Position numbers and translations under genes: made by a program. Shown piece by piece: positions 46,891 through 59,217 of a DNA stretch of 64,000 nt (position 1 is the stretch's first letter; the number at the start of each line of letters is the position of its first letter). The DNA is from Archegozetes longisetosus (lineage: Eukaryota > Arthropoda > Arachnida > Sarcoptiformes > Trhypochthoniidae): positions 11,549,172 through 11,613,171 of the forward strand of contig JAEMBT020000008.1 of assembly GCA_018873245.2 (NCBI GenBank), in the 5' to 3' direction. The notes under the pieces are model-generated. The model did not search any database. It worked only from the letters and a program-made list of their open reading frames with translations, and was not told the origin of the DNA.

Positions 46891-49800
46891 ATGCAGTCAC
46901 TTATTTCGAATACTAATGTCAGAAGAATGTCATCTCCGAGTCTAACTGTCCAGTTGATAACAATTTCTATACTAACCTTACAAAGGGAATTCATTCATTT
47001 AAGAGTATCACAAAGGAATCAATGGAATAACACTTACGATTACATAGTTATAGGTTCAGGTTCAGCTGGAAGTGTTGTCGCCGCCAGACTCTCCGAGGAT
47101 CCATCAGTCTCCGTACTACTACTTGAAGCCGGAGTTCCAGATTCTGTTATAACAGATATTCCGAGTTTTGGACTCGCATCGAATGGCCGGACATTTACTG
47201 GTACTGAATATGATTGGGGCTATTATTTTGCACCACAAAAACGTGCGGCTCAAGCATTCGTTAACCATCAATTTCCCCAACTGAGAGGCAGAGTTCTCGG
47301 TGGAACTTCTAGTATAAACTCATTGTTTTATAATCGTGGAAACAGAAGAGATTTCGATAACTGGGCAAGGAGATATGGAGCTATCGGATGGTCTTATGAA
47401 GAAGTATTGCCTTATTTTCTTAGATCTGAGAACAATACTGACCCGAGGATTGTTAGAGAAAATGCCAGATATCATGCAACTGATGGTCCGCTAAGTGTCT
47501 CTTCTGTTCGAAACCCTGATCGTATTTTAGTTACTTTACAACAAGTTGCTGAAGAAAACGGGATTCCAGTCGTTGATTTTAATGGTCCCACACAATTAGG
47601 ACAAAGTAATTGATAATCTTTGACAATCTAAATCAATATTGAAGTTTTGCATCAAGTTTTGAAACTTAAATATTTTAGGTCTGGTTCAAGAAACTGTTAC
47701 AGTAGAAGCAGTAAGATCTTCGACATCGAATGCGTTTCTGTTACCGATTAAAGATAGAACTAATTTAAATATTGTTACTCGTGCTTATGCTACCAAAATT
47801 TTGTTCAATAATAGCGACGATTATTATCGTGCGACTAGTGTTCAGTTTGTTAGAAATGGAAGTAATTATAGTGTAAATGCTAGAAGGGAGATAATTGTTT
47901 CGGGAGGTGCTATAAATTCACCGCAACTTCTTATGCTATCAGGTAATAGTCAAAAAGCAATAACAAATACTAATTTTCATTAGTTAAAAGTCAATAGTTA
48001 GCAAGAAAGCTCAGAAAATAGATTTCAAGTTCTTAATGGAAAAGTTCGTTAATCATAAACTTTTTTCAAAGAAATTCTCATAATCAAAGATACTGATCAT
48101 AATAAATATTTTTATACTTATATTAGGAATCGGTCCAAGGAATCATTTGTTAAAATTCAATATTCCAGTTATTGTTGACTTACCAGTCGGTAATAATCTT
48201 ATGGATCACGTGGAAATCGCTATTTATTCAAACGTATTTAATAGTAGTCTAGTGAATCCATTGCCAGATTTGACTGTTCAGAACTTATATGAATGCTATG
48301 TTAATCATAGCGGAATCTTGTCTGAAATTCCTACTCAGCTGATCTATTTTAACAGCAGACTGAACGATAATGATGAATGGCCAGATATATTAAATCACTT
48401 TCTTGTACTAGCAACAAATACTAATGTGACAGATATTATTAGACTCTTAGGAGATCAACAGGGATGGAGAAGTTACTGGAATCATCATGTAGGACAGCAA
48501 TTTCTTAGTTCTTCCACAATATTAGCTAGGTTAGAGTTTTAAGATAAGTCAGTTATTTGAGTTAGATCAGTGCCATCAGAGCTTAAAATTGAATTAAGCT
48601 ACGAGCATAAAATGAATTTGATGGAGCCTTATCGTTTCAAATCACACTCGACAATAAATCTGAAGTGAATTCACTTTAAAGTCGAGGTTTAATTACATTA
48701 ACGGTAAACAATGCACGTAAGCTCATTTCACTGAGCCTTAGCTTATGGGTGCGGTCGCCTTTTCACTGATTTAATTTTGCCCGAAAATTGCTTGAAAAAC
48801 TAAAATATTTTGTTTAAATTGCATTTTAAATGTTTATCTTCAATTAGAGTGTTATTATCTTTGATGAAGCCAGTAATTTTTCGCTTATGCATGCATTTCG
48901 AAGCAAGGTCGCGAAACTGAATCTTTTAGCTTGGACTCTATCTTAGCTTGAGCTTTCTCAGTAGGTTCTAAAATCCCAAAAGTTAGCTCGAGCTTCAGTA
49001 TAGAGGAGCGCACTTGACACATACAGGTCTGGGCGAGCGAGTGCGGCTTCGAAAATTTTTTTCTTTCACAACCGCATTAAGATTTAATAAGGTTTCACAA
49101 CTGTTTAGTGTCAATATTCTCGATAAATGTGATTAAGATTTTAAAGCGAAAACATGTATTAATAGTTAAGACTTGAATATATTTCCGAAGAAAACTCGTT
49201 ACTATGCTTATTAGAAGGGAAGAAATAAACTTATAGGGAATTGCGTAATAGATATTAAATTTATTGAAAGCTATTTTTATTAGCTTTCATAAGGATTTAG
49301 TATATTTTGAAGTCAAATTTTACAAAAAAGTTAACAAAATACTATTTATGAGATCTTATATCAACAGAGTTCTTATTTATTATGCTATGATATCGACACA
49401 TGAGACTGTAGTATTCTTAATCGTGAATTGTAAAGACTTTCAGGTTTAGAAACAAATAGGAATGATTAAAAACTTTAGTTGTGGTGCAGAACAAAGTGAT
49501 TCCAACGAGAAAAAAGTAAAATCTAATCGCTCTAATAAAAGTGAAATGAAGAAAAATTCACTTCCGTAATGAAAAATGTTTCAAATTTAAAATAATCTAT
49601 TTTATTTTTTAATTGTGGGTCACCCGTATATTTTTTCATTGTAGATACTGGGAGATACGGGTGTAATAAAGTGCAAGTGAGAGCGTAAAGAACTTCTAAG
49701 ATGCGCACCTTTACCTCATTGCATGATTACTGTTAAAATTGTTAGGAATCATCACTGCATGCTTTACAACAATTCGAAAACACTTGTGCGGTTAAACACT

Positions 49801-50405
49801 CATCTCTACCGTATTGAAACATTAAGTCAATTGAATAAACATTTTATGCTCTAGTCTTGTCCATCGCATAAAGTAATCCAATTATCTCAAACTATCAAAA
49901 AAGTTCATTCTGTTGAAAATTTGTTTGCAGAGCAAGATCTCGAGGGACAGTAAGGTTGAATTCGTCGGACCCATTCACACCTCCCATAATTGATCCGAAC
50001 TATTTCGATAATCCGTACGATTTCGAGGTGTTAATGGATGGAATGAGACAAGCCTATAATCTACTAGTAGAAACCTCGATGTCTCAATTTGTGGAACCAT
50101 TTCCAGAACCTATACCTGGCTGTAGACCGTGCGGCAGTCGATCGCCTTATGACTGCGAAGAATATGTCAGATGTTATATTCGTCAGCTCTCGTCTACTTA
50201 CAACCATGTAGTAGGTACCTGTAGAATGGGTTCACTTAATTCTACCAATGCTGTGGTTGACGAAAGATTGAGAGTTATAGGAGTTTCAGGGCTGAGAGTT
50301 ATTGATGGGTCAATTATGCCTGAAATAATCAACGGTAACCTGAATGCAGCCACCATCATGATTGGCGAATATGGAGCGCAAATGATTAAAGACGATAACT
50401 CTTGA
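46891..50405 (+). CDS. GMC oxidoreductase, glucose-dehydrogenase-like FAD flavoprotein, 618 aa
   Basis: Exons 46891-47605, 47679-47942, 48127-48529, 49931-50405 join in frame (introns 73, 184 and 1,401 bp). An N-terminal hydrophobic stretch (LTVQLITISILTL) may be a signal or anchor. ADP-binding fold: IVIGSGSAG at 52-60. GMC signature 1: GRVLGGTSSINSLFYNRG. Signature 2: GGAINSPQLLMLSGIGP, split by intron 2. The C-terminal domain has SRGTVRL, IDPNYF and the catalytic His in YNHVVGTCRMG (H553), with the paired Asn in NGNLNAATIM. All family landmarks are intact, so the enzyme is probably active, oxidising an alcohol or sugar with FAD. Arthropod relatives act in cuticle, sperm storage, immunity or detoxification; the substrate cannot be read here. 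Start 46891 is the first ATG; 46927 is an alternative. Confidence 0.92.
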
Positions 50406-50940
50406 AAAAACTTTAGTCCATCTCTATATTATTATCGATATTGTTTTATTTTGCAATTTTTGTTTTTAGTTGTGTATAAGTTTTTATCTAAGTTTAATTG
50501 GTTTTGTGTTGACTCAACTTTTGTTAAAACATTACAGTGATTCTATGTTTTTTATCAAGAATTTATTAAATTTAGACCTTTTTATCCAATTTTTATATAT
50601 CCTATTCGTGTGTTTGGATGTTATTCAATTTTGTGCAAGTGGTCAATCAACAATCTGAAATTTTATCTCAGCTTTTGTTCAATGTTTTGCCAATACTAAT
50701 TCCGTTTTGTTTTACATAAGTGTCCAGTAATTTTTGCCACCTAAGAAGTGGTCAATTTTTAACCAATTCATAATTTATTTAATATTCAATTAAAGATAAA
50801 AGTTTAGTTATCTATATATTTAGTAAATATTTTCAGGGGTGTTATCAATACTTTCCCTTTAAATAAAGTAAACAAATGTTATCAACGCTTAGATTATGTT
50901 ATTCGAAAGTGATTTTTGTTTAATTATTAAATAATAAATT
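50406..50940. other. Spacer between GMC and zinc-finger genes
   Basis: AT-rich; no gene seen. Confidence 0.4.
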
Positions 50941-52212
50941 ATGGATTCAAATAATTCACTATCACTTGAAGAGACCAAACAACACATTTATTTCAATGAA
51001 GGCAATGATGAAAACGATTACAATATTAGTAATAATTTGATATATAATAAAAACAATTTAATAATCGGACGAGTAGTATATGAGTGCTATCACTGTTATG
51101 ATGTGTTTAAAACTTGCAGTCATTTAAATAATCATTTCATTAAAAGTCATTCGATTAGTAATATTAATATTAATAATATGAATACTAACGACAATTTTTG
51201 TGATACCAGCAATGATGCGATTAAAAGCGTTTGCGGCAATAATAAAATCAAAAATCGCATTAAAATAGTTAAGAAAAGTAAACTCAAACTAAATAATAAG
51301 AAAATCAAAGCTAAAGAACTAAATGAAAAGTCAGTGAAAGTCATTGATAATTATATAGAAAATAAGGAACTGAAAGAATTGAGTTGTGATTTCTGTGATA
51401 AGTCTTATTATAATTTAAATACATTAATAAGACATAAGAAAATACACACAAACCCAGAGATATGTCAATTTCCTAATTGTAACAAAAAGTTTCCGACAAA
51501 AACTCAGTTAAGAGTTCACGAATCGAAACATATTAGTCACGATGTGAGAGATTTTAAGTGCGATTTTTGTGATAAAGCATATAAAAGTCGGCAAAATTTG
51601 GATAAACACAAGCCCATCCATACAAATCCGAAAAAATGCGATTTTCCCAATTGTGGTAAATTATTTGCGACAAACACGGGGTTAAAAACCCACAAACTCA
51701 TTCATTCGGAAGACTCTCCTCATAAATGTCATTATCCGTTGTGTAACTTTTCATCCAAACAACCAGCAGGTCTTTCGGCACATCTGTTGACACACAATAC
51801 CGAAAGAAACTTTAAGTGCGATCAGTGTTCGGTTAGTTTGAAATCAGCAACAACTCTGAAGATACATATATCAAGTTGTCATAAGAATGTGAGAAATTTC
51901 GTGTGCGAATGGCCTGGCTGTGAAAAACGGTTCTCAGCTAGTGGTCAACTCACGAATCATAGAAGAACACATACCGGAGAAAAGCCTTACAGCTGCGATT
52001 GGCCTAATTGTGATCAATCGTTTGCTAATTCAAGTATTCTGAAGAGACATAGATATACACATACGGGTGAGCGACCTTTTCACTGTGATTGGCCCGGGTG
52101 CGAGGCCAAGTTTTCGTCTGGTGGGACACTAAATACTCATAAGAAGTTGATCCATAAATGTGATTATATTAAGAGATCGCGTTGGGATAACAAGAAGAAA
52201 ATCAAGCAATAA
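50941..52212 (+). CDS. Intronless C2H2 zinc-finger protein without the NCKCD module, 423 aa
   Basis: One open exon. The acidic N-terminus (MDSNNSLSLEETKQHIYFNE) is unrelated to the shared module. A first isolated finger (CYHCYDVFKTCSHLNNH) lies near residue 43. A Lys/Asn-rich linker follows, then nine consecutive fingers from about residue 148. Early ones alternate C-x2-C (CDFC) and C-x4-C (CQFPNC, CDFPNC). The last three are the CEWPGC/CDWPNC/CDWPGC type seen in the neighbouring genes, with TGEKP/TGERP linkers. Single-exon structure may mean a retro-copy or the ancestral finger donor. Likely a nuclear DNA-binding factor. Confidence 0.85.
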   Translation: MDSNNSLSLEETKQHIYFNEGNDENDYNISNNLIYNKNNLIIGRVVYECYHCYDVFKTCSHLNNHFIKSHSISNININNMNTNDNFCDTSNDAIKSVCGNNKIKNRIKIVKKSKLKLNNKKIKAKELNEKSVKVIDNYIENKELKELSCDFCDKSYYNLNTLIRHKKIHTNPEICQFPNCNKKFPTKTQLRVHESKHISHDVRDFKCDFCDKAYKSRQNLDKHKPIHTNPKKCDFPNCGKLFATNTGLKTHKLIHSEDSPHKCHYPLCNFSSKQPAGLSAHLLTHNTERNFKCDQCSVSLKSATTLKIHISSCHKNVRNFVCEWPGCEKRFSASGQLTNHRRTHTGEKPYSCDWPNCDQSFANSSILKRHRYTHTGERPFHCDWPGCEAKFSSGGTLNTHKKLIHKCDYIKRSRWDNKKKIKQ

Positions 52213-52945
52213 TTTTGATTCAAATTTTTGTTATACTTATCTTTATTCAGACGATTCAGTTGTTTTTTTGTAGAAATCAATTACAAAAATTATAAATTTG
52301 TCTAATATTAAAGTTGAAGAAAACTTATAAAATGTTTGTTTTGGTATTCAATACTGTAATTATATTGACATTTCTACCAAAAATTTTCAACTACTGGATT
52401 AATTGGTCTGAGAAATAAATTTTTCAAAACTTTAAACTGAGTTAAACTCTAACTGATTGTTATTTAAGTTTTAATTAAATAAAGATTAAATATCGTTTCA
52501 ATTAAAGTGAATATAAAAGATCGATAGATTGATGTTTAAGTGAATTATTTTGTGCTTATATTGAGATCAGATTTGGGTTTCGCTAACCTTTAACCGAAAA
52601 ATGAATATTTATTCTGTAAAATTTATTTAAGAGAATGAAAATAATGTGTATTGAAATAACGTTATATTGATTGCACGCATGATTCAGTCGTATGAATGTT
52701 GAAAATTTGTTTAATTACTTTTTCAACTGTTTCACTTAACTGAATCCATAGCAAATAAGTTTTAGATTATATGAATGAAAACGGAATTTTTGTTGTAGTA
52801 ATCAGTGAATAGTCCCTAAACACAAAATGAATCGACGCTAAAATTGGATTTCAAACTAAATTCTTGATTGTTGATTGAAATGTGCTTTGATTGGTGAGAA
52901 GTTTCAATCAATAATAAGTAAATTAGTTGATTTATATTTGAAACA
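52213..52945. other. Spacer in the second zinc-finger block
   Basis: AT-rich; no gene seen. Confidence 0.4.
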
Positions 52946-54783
52946 ATGAATGAAAATACAGCCAAAATAGAAGTAAATGATTTATTTGTTGAGTTGACTG
53001 AAGAAAATAATAGACTTTTGAATGAGTTATTGGTTGCTCAAAAGTTGATTAAGTTATTAGATAAATATAGAAACCATTTAAATACAATTAGTATTAATTG
53101 CAAATGTAGTAACAATCTGGTTAATAGAAAACAAGTCTTACTTTTGGATAATCAGTATAAAAAGCTTAATCATTTCAACCAAAATATTGTTCTAAGTGCT
53201 CACAACAAAGTTAATCATTTTATTAATATTGAAATACTTCAACAAAATAAAACTCAACCAAAAAGTCATAAGAAGATTATTAGTAACAAAATCAATAATA
53301 ACTTTTCAAGAGGATCAAATTCAGATACACTTCGTACTGATAAACCTTTAACAAAGTCATTCGTTAAACTAAAGTGTGAGGAGTTAACACTTGAGAAAAC
53401 CAGCAAAACACTCAACAATTAAATAGTGAGAAGTTGCAAACAAATCATGGTAGCATTACTGACGATAGTCATCATAGTAATCTTATAATTCATAATAGTT
53501 ATAGTGATATTGATCAAGACTCAAGTTCAATTAAAGTTAATAAATTTGTGATGTGCCAAAAAAATTATTGTCATTTCAGATGTAGTCAACAGTTTGGTTC
53601 TGAAAAGCAGAAAACTATTTATAGATTGTATAAAAGTTTTGATTTACACGAGAAAAGAAAGTTCATTTTAGAAAATATAACCAAACATAGAATTAATGGT
53701 AGTTCGAAGTACGAGTGGACCTACAAATTGATGGGACATCGAGTTTGTAAAAAAGTTTTTCTCAGTTCACTAGGTTTGAAAAGTGATACTCTCATTAAGA
53801 GGCTGATGAAAGTATTTGATAAAACTGTTATTAAAGGTGAAAATAAGGATAAAAATCTGATTATCGATCAGATCTCCAAAAGTGATCATAGAGGAAAGTG
53901 GAGGAAAGGATTAATTGGACACAAGTTTAGGACTTGTATGTGATCTTTGATTGTCTTTGATCTTTTACACCTTGATTTGTTTCTTATTACTTAGTTAATT
54001 AATTCAATCCTACAGCGGACTCGTCAGCAGATAGACCTCTTAAGTGTGATCAATGCGATAAATGGTTTGCCCATAAAATCAACTTAGCATCACACAAACA
54101 TACGAGTCATTCGGCTATGAGATACAAATGTGATTGGAATCACTGCGAATACCAAACAAATAGGTTTATATATATTTTTATCATCCAATCGAAAAAACAA
54201 TTCTAACTTTTTTTAATTTTCAGAATTCGATATATGAAAGAACATAAGTTGAGACATTTAGGCAAAAAACAGTTCAAATGTGAATGGAATGGGTGCGGTC
54301 GAAGTTTTGTATCTAAGACTGAGTTATCGTGCCATGTAAGTCGTATTCATGAAAATACGAGACTTTATCGTTGCGTTTGGCCCGGATGTGACTCTAAACT
54401 TAAAAGTTCTAATGAACTAAAGCAACATTTAAATTCGCACACTGGCGATCGACCGTTTAGTTGTGATTGGACTGGATGTGATAAGACGTTTAAGTCTTCG
54501 GGAATGCTTCACATGCATAAACGTAGACACAAAGGAGTCTTTAATGTCTGTGATTGGCCTGAATGCGGCAAAAAGTTCTTAGGAAAATATGAATTGAAGG
54601 TAATTATTATTAATTTCATTTGTACTGCAATTGTTTGTGAAAATTGTAAAACTTTTTGCTGAATCTAAGGTTCATATTATGGGACATCGCGGAGAAAAAC
54701 CATTTAAGTGCGATTGGCCTGACTGTGAGTGGAGTTTTACCGAAAATAAAGCACTTACAAGACATCGAAAAACTCATAAATAA
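52946..54783 (+). CDS. NCKC-module protein with transposon-type Cys-rich domain and C2H2 fingers, about 542 aa, one frame break
   Basis: Exons 52946-53935, 54016-54163, 54224-54599, 54670-54783 (phases 1, 2, 0). The module is at residues 1-78 (ELTEENNRLLNELLVAQK, INCKCSNN, LLLDNQYKKL). The first frame stops at 53420; the -1 frame is open through the same stretch (QQNTQQLNSEKLQTNHGS), so one base is missing near 53395-53410. Next comes a block CHFRCSQQFGSEKQKTIYRL ... FILENITKHR ... RVCKKVFLSSLGLKSDTLIK, which matches the N-terminal module of widespread arthropod DDE-transposase-like proteins (those carrying DUF7869), recalled from family knowledge. Fingers: CDQC, CDWNHC (split by intron 2), CEWNGC, CVWPGC, CDWTGC, CDWPEC (split by intron 3) and CDWPDC. 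Confidence 0.8.
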
Positions 54784-55698
54784 ATTAATACTTAAAATCT
54801 TGGACTTTAATTTTAATATATTCAAGAAAATGAAACATAATTCTAATAAAAATAATTTAAAACGTTTGTACGAAATACAATAATATAATATTTGAGCATT
54901 TATCGAATAGAATAGAGAAAATTTTTAAGTACCCATTCTAGAGAACTTGCAATTTAAAAAACTGATTTTTCAGGCAGCAAATCACGTAAATCGATCGCTT
55001 TATAGGCTTAAACTTTTAAAGGGTATCACAACTATTAAGAAGGATTCCATTAAATAAACTACCTGAAGTCCTTAAGTTTGGTGCTTATTTGTAAACAAAG
55101 CAATATTCAATTTTTGAGTGTTGCCTTTCTGCTTATTAGATAATTATAACTGTACCCTTAGGTAAGGGATTCTTCTCACGTATTTATTAATATTTTGATT
55201 TCAAACTGATAAAATAGACATTTCTTTAAAGTAGCAAAACTACATCATTTTTTAAAAATTGATTGAAATGAATGCGCGAAAGGTTTGTGTTAGTGTTGTT
55301 GTGACTATACGTGATAAAGATCCCTTTAACTTTTGTTCAATATATACGTTGTACAGTATTAGTAAGCTTACTAGGAAAATTTTATTTTGCTTTTGGTTAG
55401 TGACATTTACTTCCATTTGCTTCTGCTTTTGCTTCCGTTTCCGACAGATGACATTTACTTATTGTGAGATTTGAACCAAAATTAAATAATTGAAAAACTT
55501 TTCTAATACTCAACTTTATTCGGCATATGTCAATAACAAAATTCCAAAAATTCAATTCAACAAACTTTTTTCATGTCACGTACTACTTGTTTATGTTTGC
55601 ATACAATCAAATTAAATGTCAAATAGCCTACATTGAAGTGAATGAAAATGCTCTGAACTAATTCAATTTGAATTTAATGACAATATATTTGGTTGAAA
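54784..55698. other. Spacer in the second zinc-finger block
   Basis: No supportable gene; the 71-codon frame at 55259 has no resemblance to any family here. Confidence 0.4.
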
Positions 55699-58583
55699 AT
55701 GAGTGAAAATTTAGTCAATTGTCAATCGCTTATTGAGTTGAGAAAAGAAAATGATAGGCTTTTAGCACAAGTTTTATATCAAGAAAAGTGCATTAAGTTA
55801 TTGGAAAATTATAGAAATTATTTGTTATTATTTTGTAATAATTGTAGATGTGATCAAAATACTATTAATAAATCAGTGTTGAGTCAATTGGAAATTAATT
55901 ACAAGAGTTTCAACACAAATAATAGTGAAAATCAAGTCAATCATAATGTTGATCATAATTCTTTGCTTAATTGTGTTAGTAATAACGAACATTTGGTGAT
56001 TGGCCACAAAAATCATCATAGTTTTATCAATCAATTCACTCAAAGTGAGTTCGTTTTCAGTAATCATATTAACTGCGAAAATATTGGCGAACATCTCAAT
56101 AGAAGTGATGGTTTGGTTACTGTTAAAACTGAAGACGATTTAAGTACAAATATGAATATGTGTTTCGATGTCTTTCCCGCTAATACTGATTTGGAGTTTG
56201 GTAGAGATCAGTCAAATAATGCACTCCTGAGTGGAGAACAACCTTTACTTAATTCAAATCAAAGCAATACCAGTAATGATAAGTTTGTTTTCGGTAATTA
56301 TACCACTATTTATGGACATAAATGTTTGAAATTGTGATTACTTTATTCCTTATCTATTTTTCAGGCAGTAACTTATTCGGCAAAAGGAAAAACAACTCGA
56401 AAAGTATGAATTTTTTATTACTGAAATAGTCGCACATTTCTAAAAGTCTTCTAATTCTACATTTCGTTTAAAACCTTCACTTATATTTCATAGGACTAGA
56501 AGTCAGTATAAGAGACCCGAAAGTTCAAAACATTGGTCAATTATCAAGTTTAATAACAAATCCAACGCCAAGAACTGGAAGAAATCAGGAAAATCTGATC
56601 CACACTTATTATGACTACAACCCAGAAACTGATAGATGTCTTTGTAAAGTAATTAATTGTAATAAAGAGATCAAAGGCAAAAAACCAACTAATTTACAAA
56701 AACATCTGCAATCATTCCATAAAACCGAATATAAAATCTATTTGAGAGACGAAGAGAACAGAAAAATCAAGAAAATGAAACTGGAAGAGGAGGTGTCCAA
56801 TATCTCGCAGTCAAACACTATTCCGACATCCATACTATTGAAAAAGTTTGATAAATATTACGACGAAAACAATCCGGTCGCTAAAGGATTTCTGTTGAGA
56901 CTTATAAAACTTGTTTCAATGACTTCAATAGCTGTTTCTATTGTTGAACTCAAAGAGTTTCGTGAAATAATATTGTTTTTAGATAAGCGAATCTCAATTC
57001 CTTCTAGTCTAGAACTGAAAAATCAGTGTCAAAACTATTTAATTGATTCTAAACAAGAAATTCGTGATAAAATTCAAGTTTCAGATAATATAACACTAGT
57101 TTCAGATATCATTAGTCTTGAAGAGATGTCGAAATTTTTTATTAGAGTTGTCGCTTATATGTATGACAAGAGCGATAACGTTAAAAATGTTTTAACACTT
57201 GGTTTGAGATCATTTCCAAAGCCTCACAAAGTGGAGCAAATAATTGAAAAAATTCAAGTGATTATTCAGGAATATGATATAAGTCATGAGAAAATTATTC
57301 GTGTTGTTACTGATAATGGGAGTGATTTGTGTCAAACTTTCAAAATTGAATGTTTAGCAATTAATAGAAGTTTTTATGAAAGTGATGATCAGTTGATACA
57401 AAAATCTTGCGATACTATCAATCAGAAAGCTTTAAATGATACAGAGTTCAATGAGCAGGAATTAGATCTTAATTTACAGTTTTATCAAAAGTTCAGTATT
57501 ACTAGGATTGATTCTATCGTTCATATTATTCTTTGTTCTATAAAAACATGTGAAATAGAGTCTCCGTTTGGAAATGTGATCAAAAAGATGGATAAAGTCA
57601 TGAAAAATATTTGCGAATTAATGGATATAACAGAAAATCAATTCTTAAGTATAGACATAAATCATTTAGCAATACCTACTACTTGGAACTTATTGTACCA
57701 GCAGTTGAAATGTTTTTACGACAAGAAAGAAGATATTGAATCAATTTGTTTAGAAAATGGTTTTCAATGCTTAGAACCTGGAGAATGGGATGCAATGCAA
57801 GAATTGGTCGATTTATACAAACCTTTCGATGAAATTACCATTGATTTGAGTAAAGAAAGTGAGACAACAATTTCAAAAGTTTTTTCATCGTACCTATTCC
57901 TCAAACATCAGCTTTTAATTAAGTCAAAGAAGGAGTCTGGAAGTGAATCGTTAAAATCAATGACAAACCAATTGACGATAGAGTTGGAAAATAGATTTGA
58001 TAAAATGTTAGATCCAAATCATAATGACTTTAATGATGGCATATATTTGGCGTCCACTTTCCTAGACCCACGTTTTGCTCGATTACTAAATGAAAAACAG
58101 TTAAAATCTGCTAAAGCATTTTTAAGGCAGTTTTACAATCAATTTGTTGATAAAGAGCTACCAACCACAGAAAGTGTAGAAAGTTTTATAGAAGAATCGA
58201 AGGAACAGAAAACGTCGTTTGAGTCATTCATGGAAACAGAATTGAGTCGAATGTCATCGAGATCTAGTAATAAAATGTTTCATTTTGATAAGCAGTTCGT
58301 TGATTGGCTTCATTTTGTAAATGGGACTCGAATTAGTTTAAATACTGATCCGTTAGACTTTTGGCGAAATGATAGCTCGACTCAAAGCTATTGTGATTTG
58401 AAAAATATTGCGCTCAACTTATTATGCATTCCTTCGACTACAGTTACCATTGAAAGACTTCTCTCTGATGTTGCTAATAAATGCTTCGATCAAATGAATA
58501 GTTTCAGTGAAACGCAATTAGAAATGATCACGTTTTTCAAAAGCAATGCCAAATATTTGAAAACTTTGAGCTCTTTTGAATAG
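55699..58583 (+). CDS. NCKCDxN-module / BED finger / hAT transposase fusion, 907 aa
   Basis: Exons 55699-56293, 56365-56403 (39-nt microexon) and 56494-58583 join in frame, both introns phase 1, no lesion. Residues 1-75: locus module (LRKENDRLLAQVLYQEK, CIKLLENYRNYL, NNCRCDQN). A linker ends FVFG; the microexon supplies SNLFGKRKNNSK. A BED finger follows: C262, C267, H282, H287. Then a hAT transposase: D416 (LVSDIIS, position of the LTxDxW motif), D485 (VVTDNGSD), TTWNLLYQQL (usually TRWN; Arg lost), and the C-terminal dimerisation region DPLDFWRND ... LLCIPSTTVTIERLLSD with E865. The DDE residues appear present, but the Trp after D1, the Arg of TRWN and the Cys of the CxxH motif are lost. 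That suggests a host-used DNA-binding protein rather than an active transposase. No TIRs flank it. Confidence 0.88.
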
Positions 58584-59217
58584 AAAGTACAGGCAGGTTA
58601 AAAAGTTTAAAGGAGCTAATAGTTCAAATGTTGGTAGTAAGCCATTGAGTAGCCATAAAACTCAAAAGATAAATGAAAGTTCACTCAAACATTTTGTTTT
58701 TAAGGTGAACAAACTAAAGAACAAGTGAAGTGTACCTGTGTTTTGAATGAGTACAAACGCGACAAATAATAAGTGTCGTTTTGAAGATCATATGCATCGA
58801 CACAACTCCAGCATAGTTCAAAAGTATGAGTTAGAGCATTGAAATTCAGAGCTTATCAAGCATTTTTGTCTATACTTTCATTGTAATATTGATTGATTTT
58901 AAGAATTTATGCCCACTTGTAATTTGTATTTATATTTTTCAATTAAAATATAAGTAGTATTATTTTATGTTTGTCTTAATTTATTTGTAAACTTTCGTCA
59001 ACTTTGTTTGACGTTACAGAAAGCTTTTGATAAGATTTATCGTGACGTTTTTGACGCGTAGTCGCGCTATCATATGACGTAAAGTGTGAATAAATTTTAA
59101 AGTTTTTGTTTACTTTTTTTTTGACTCAGATGAAAAGTCAAAAAACTAGTTACTGCTCAAATTAATCTCTAATTGATCCATAAATATTTAATCTATCGAT
59201 TTATCGAAACCGAACAA
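58584..59217. other. Spacer between the hAT fusion and the last zinc-finger gene
   Basis: No gene and no hAT-like terminal repeats found on this side of the fusion gene. Confidence 0.4.
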
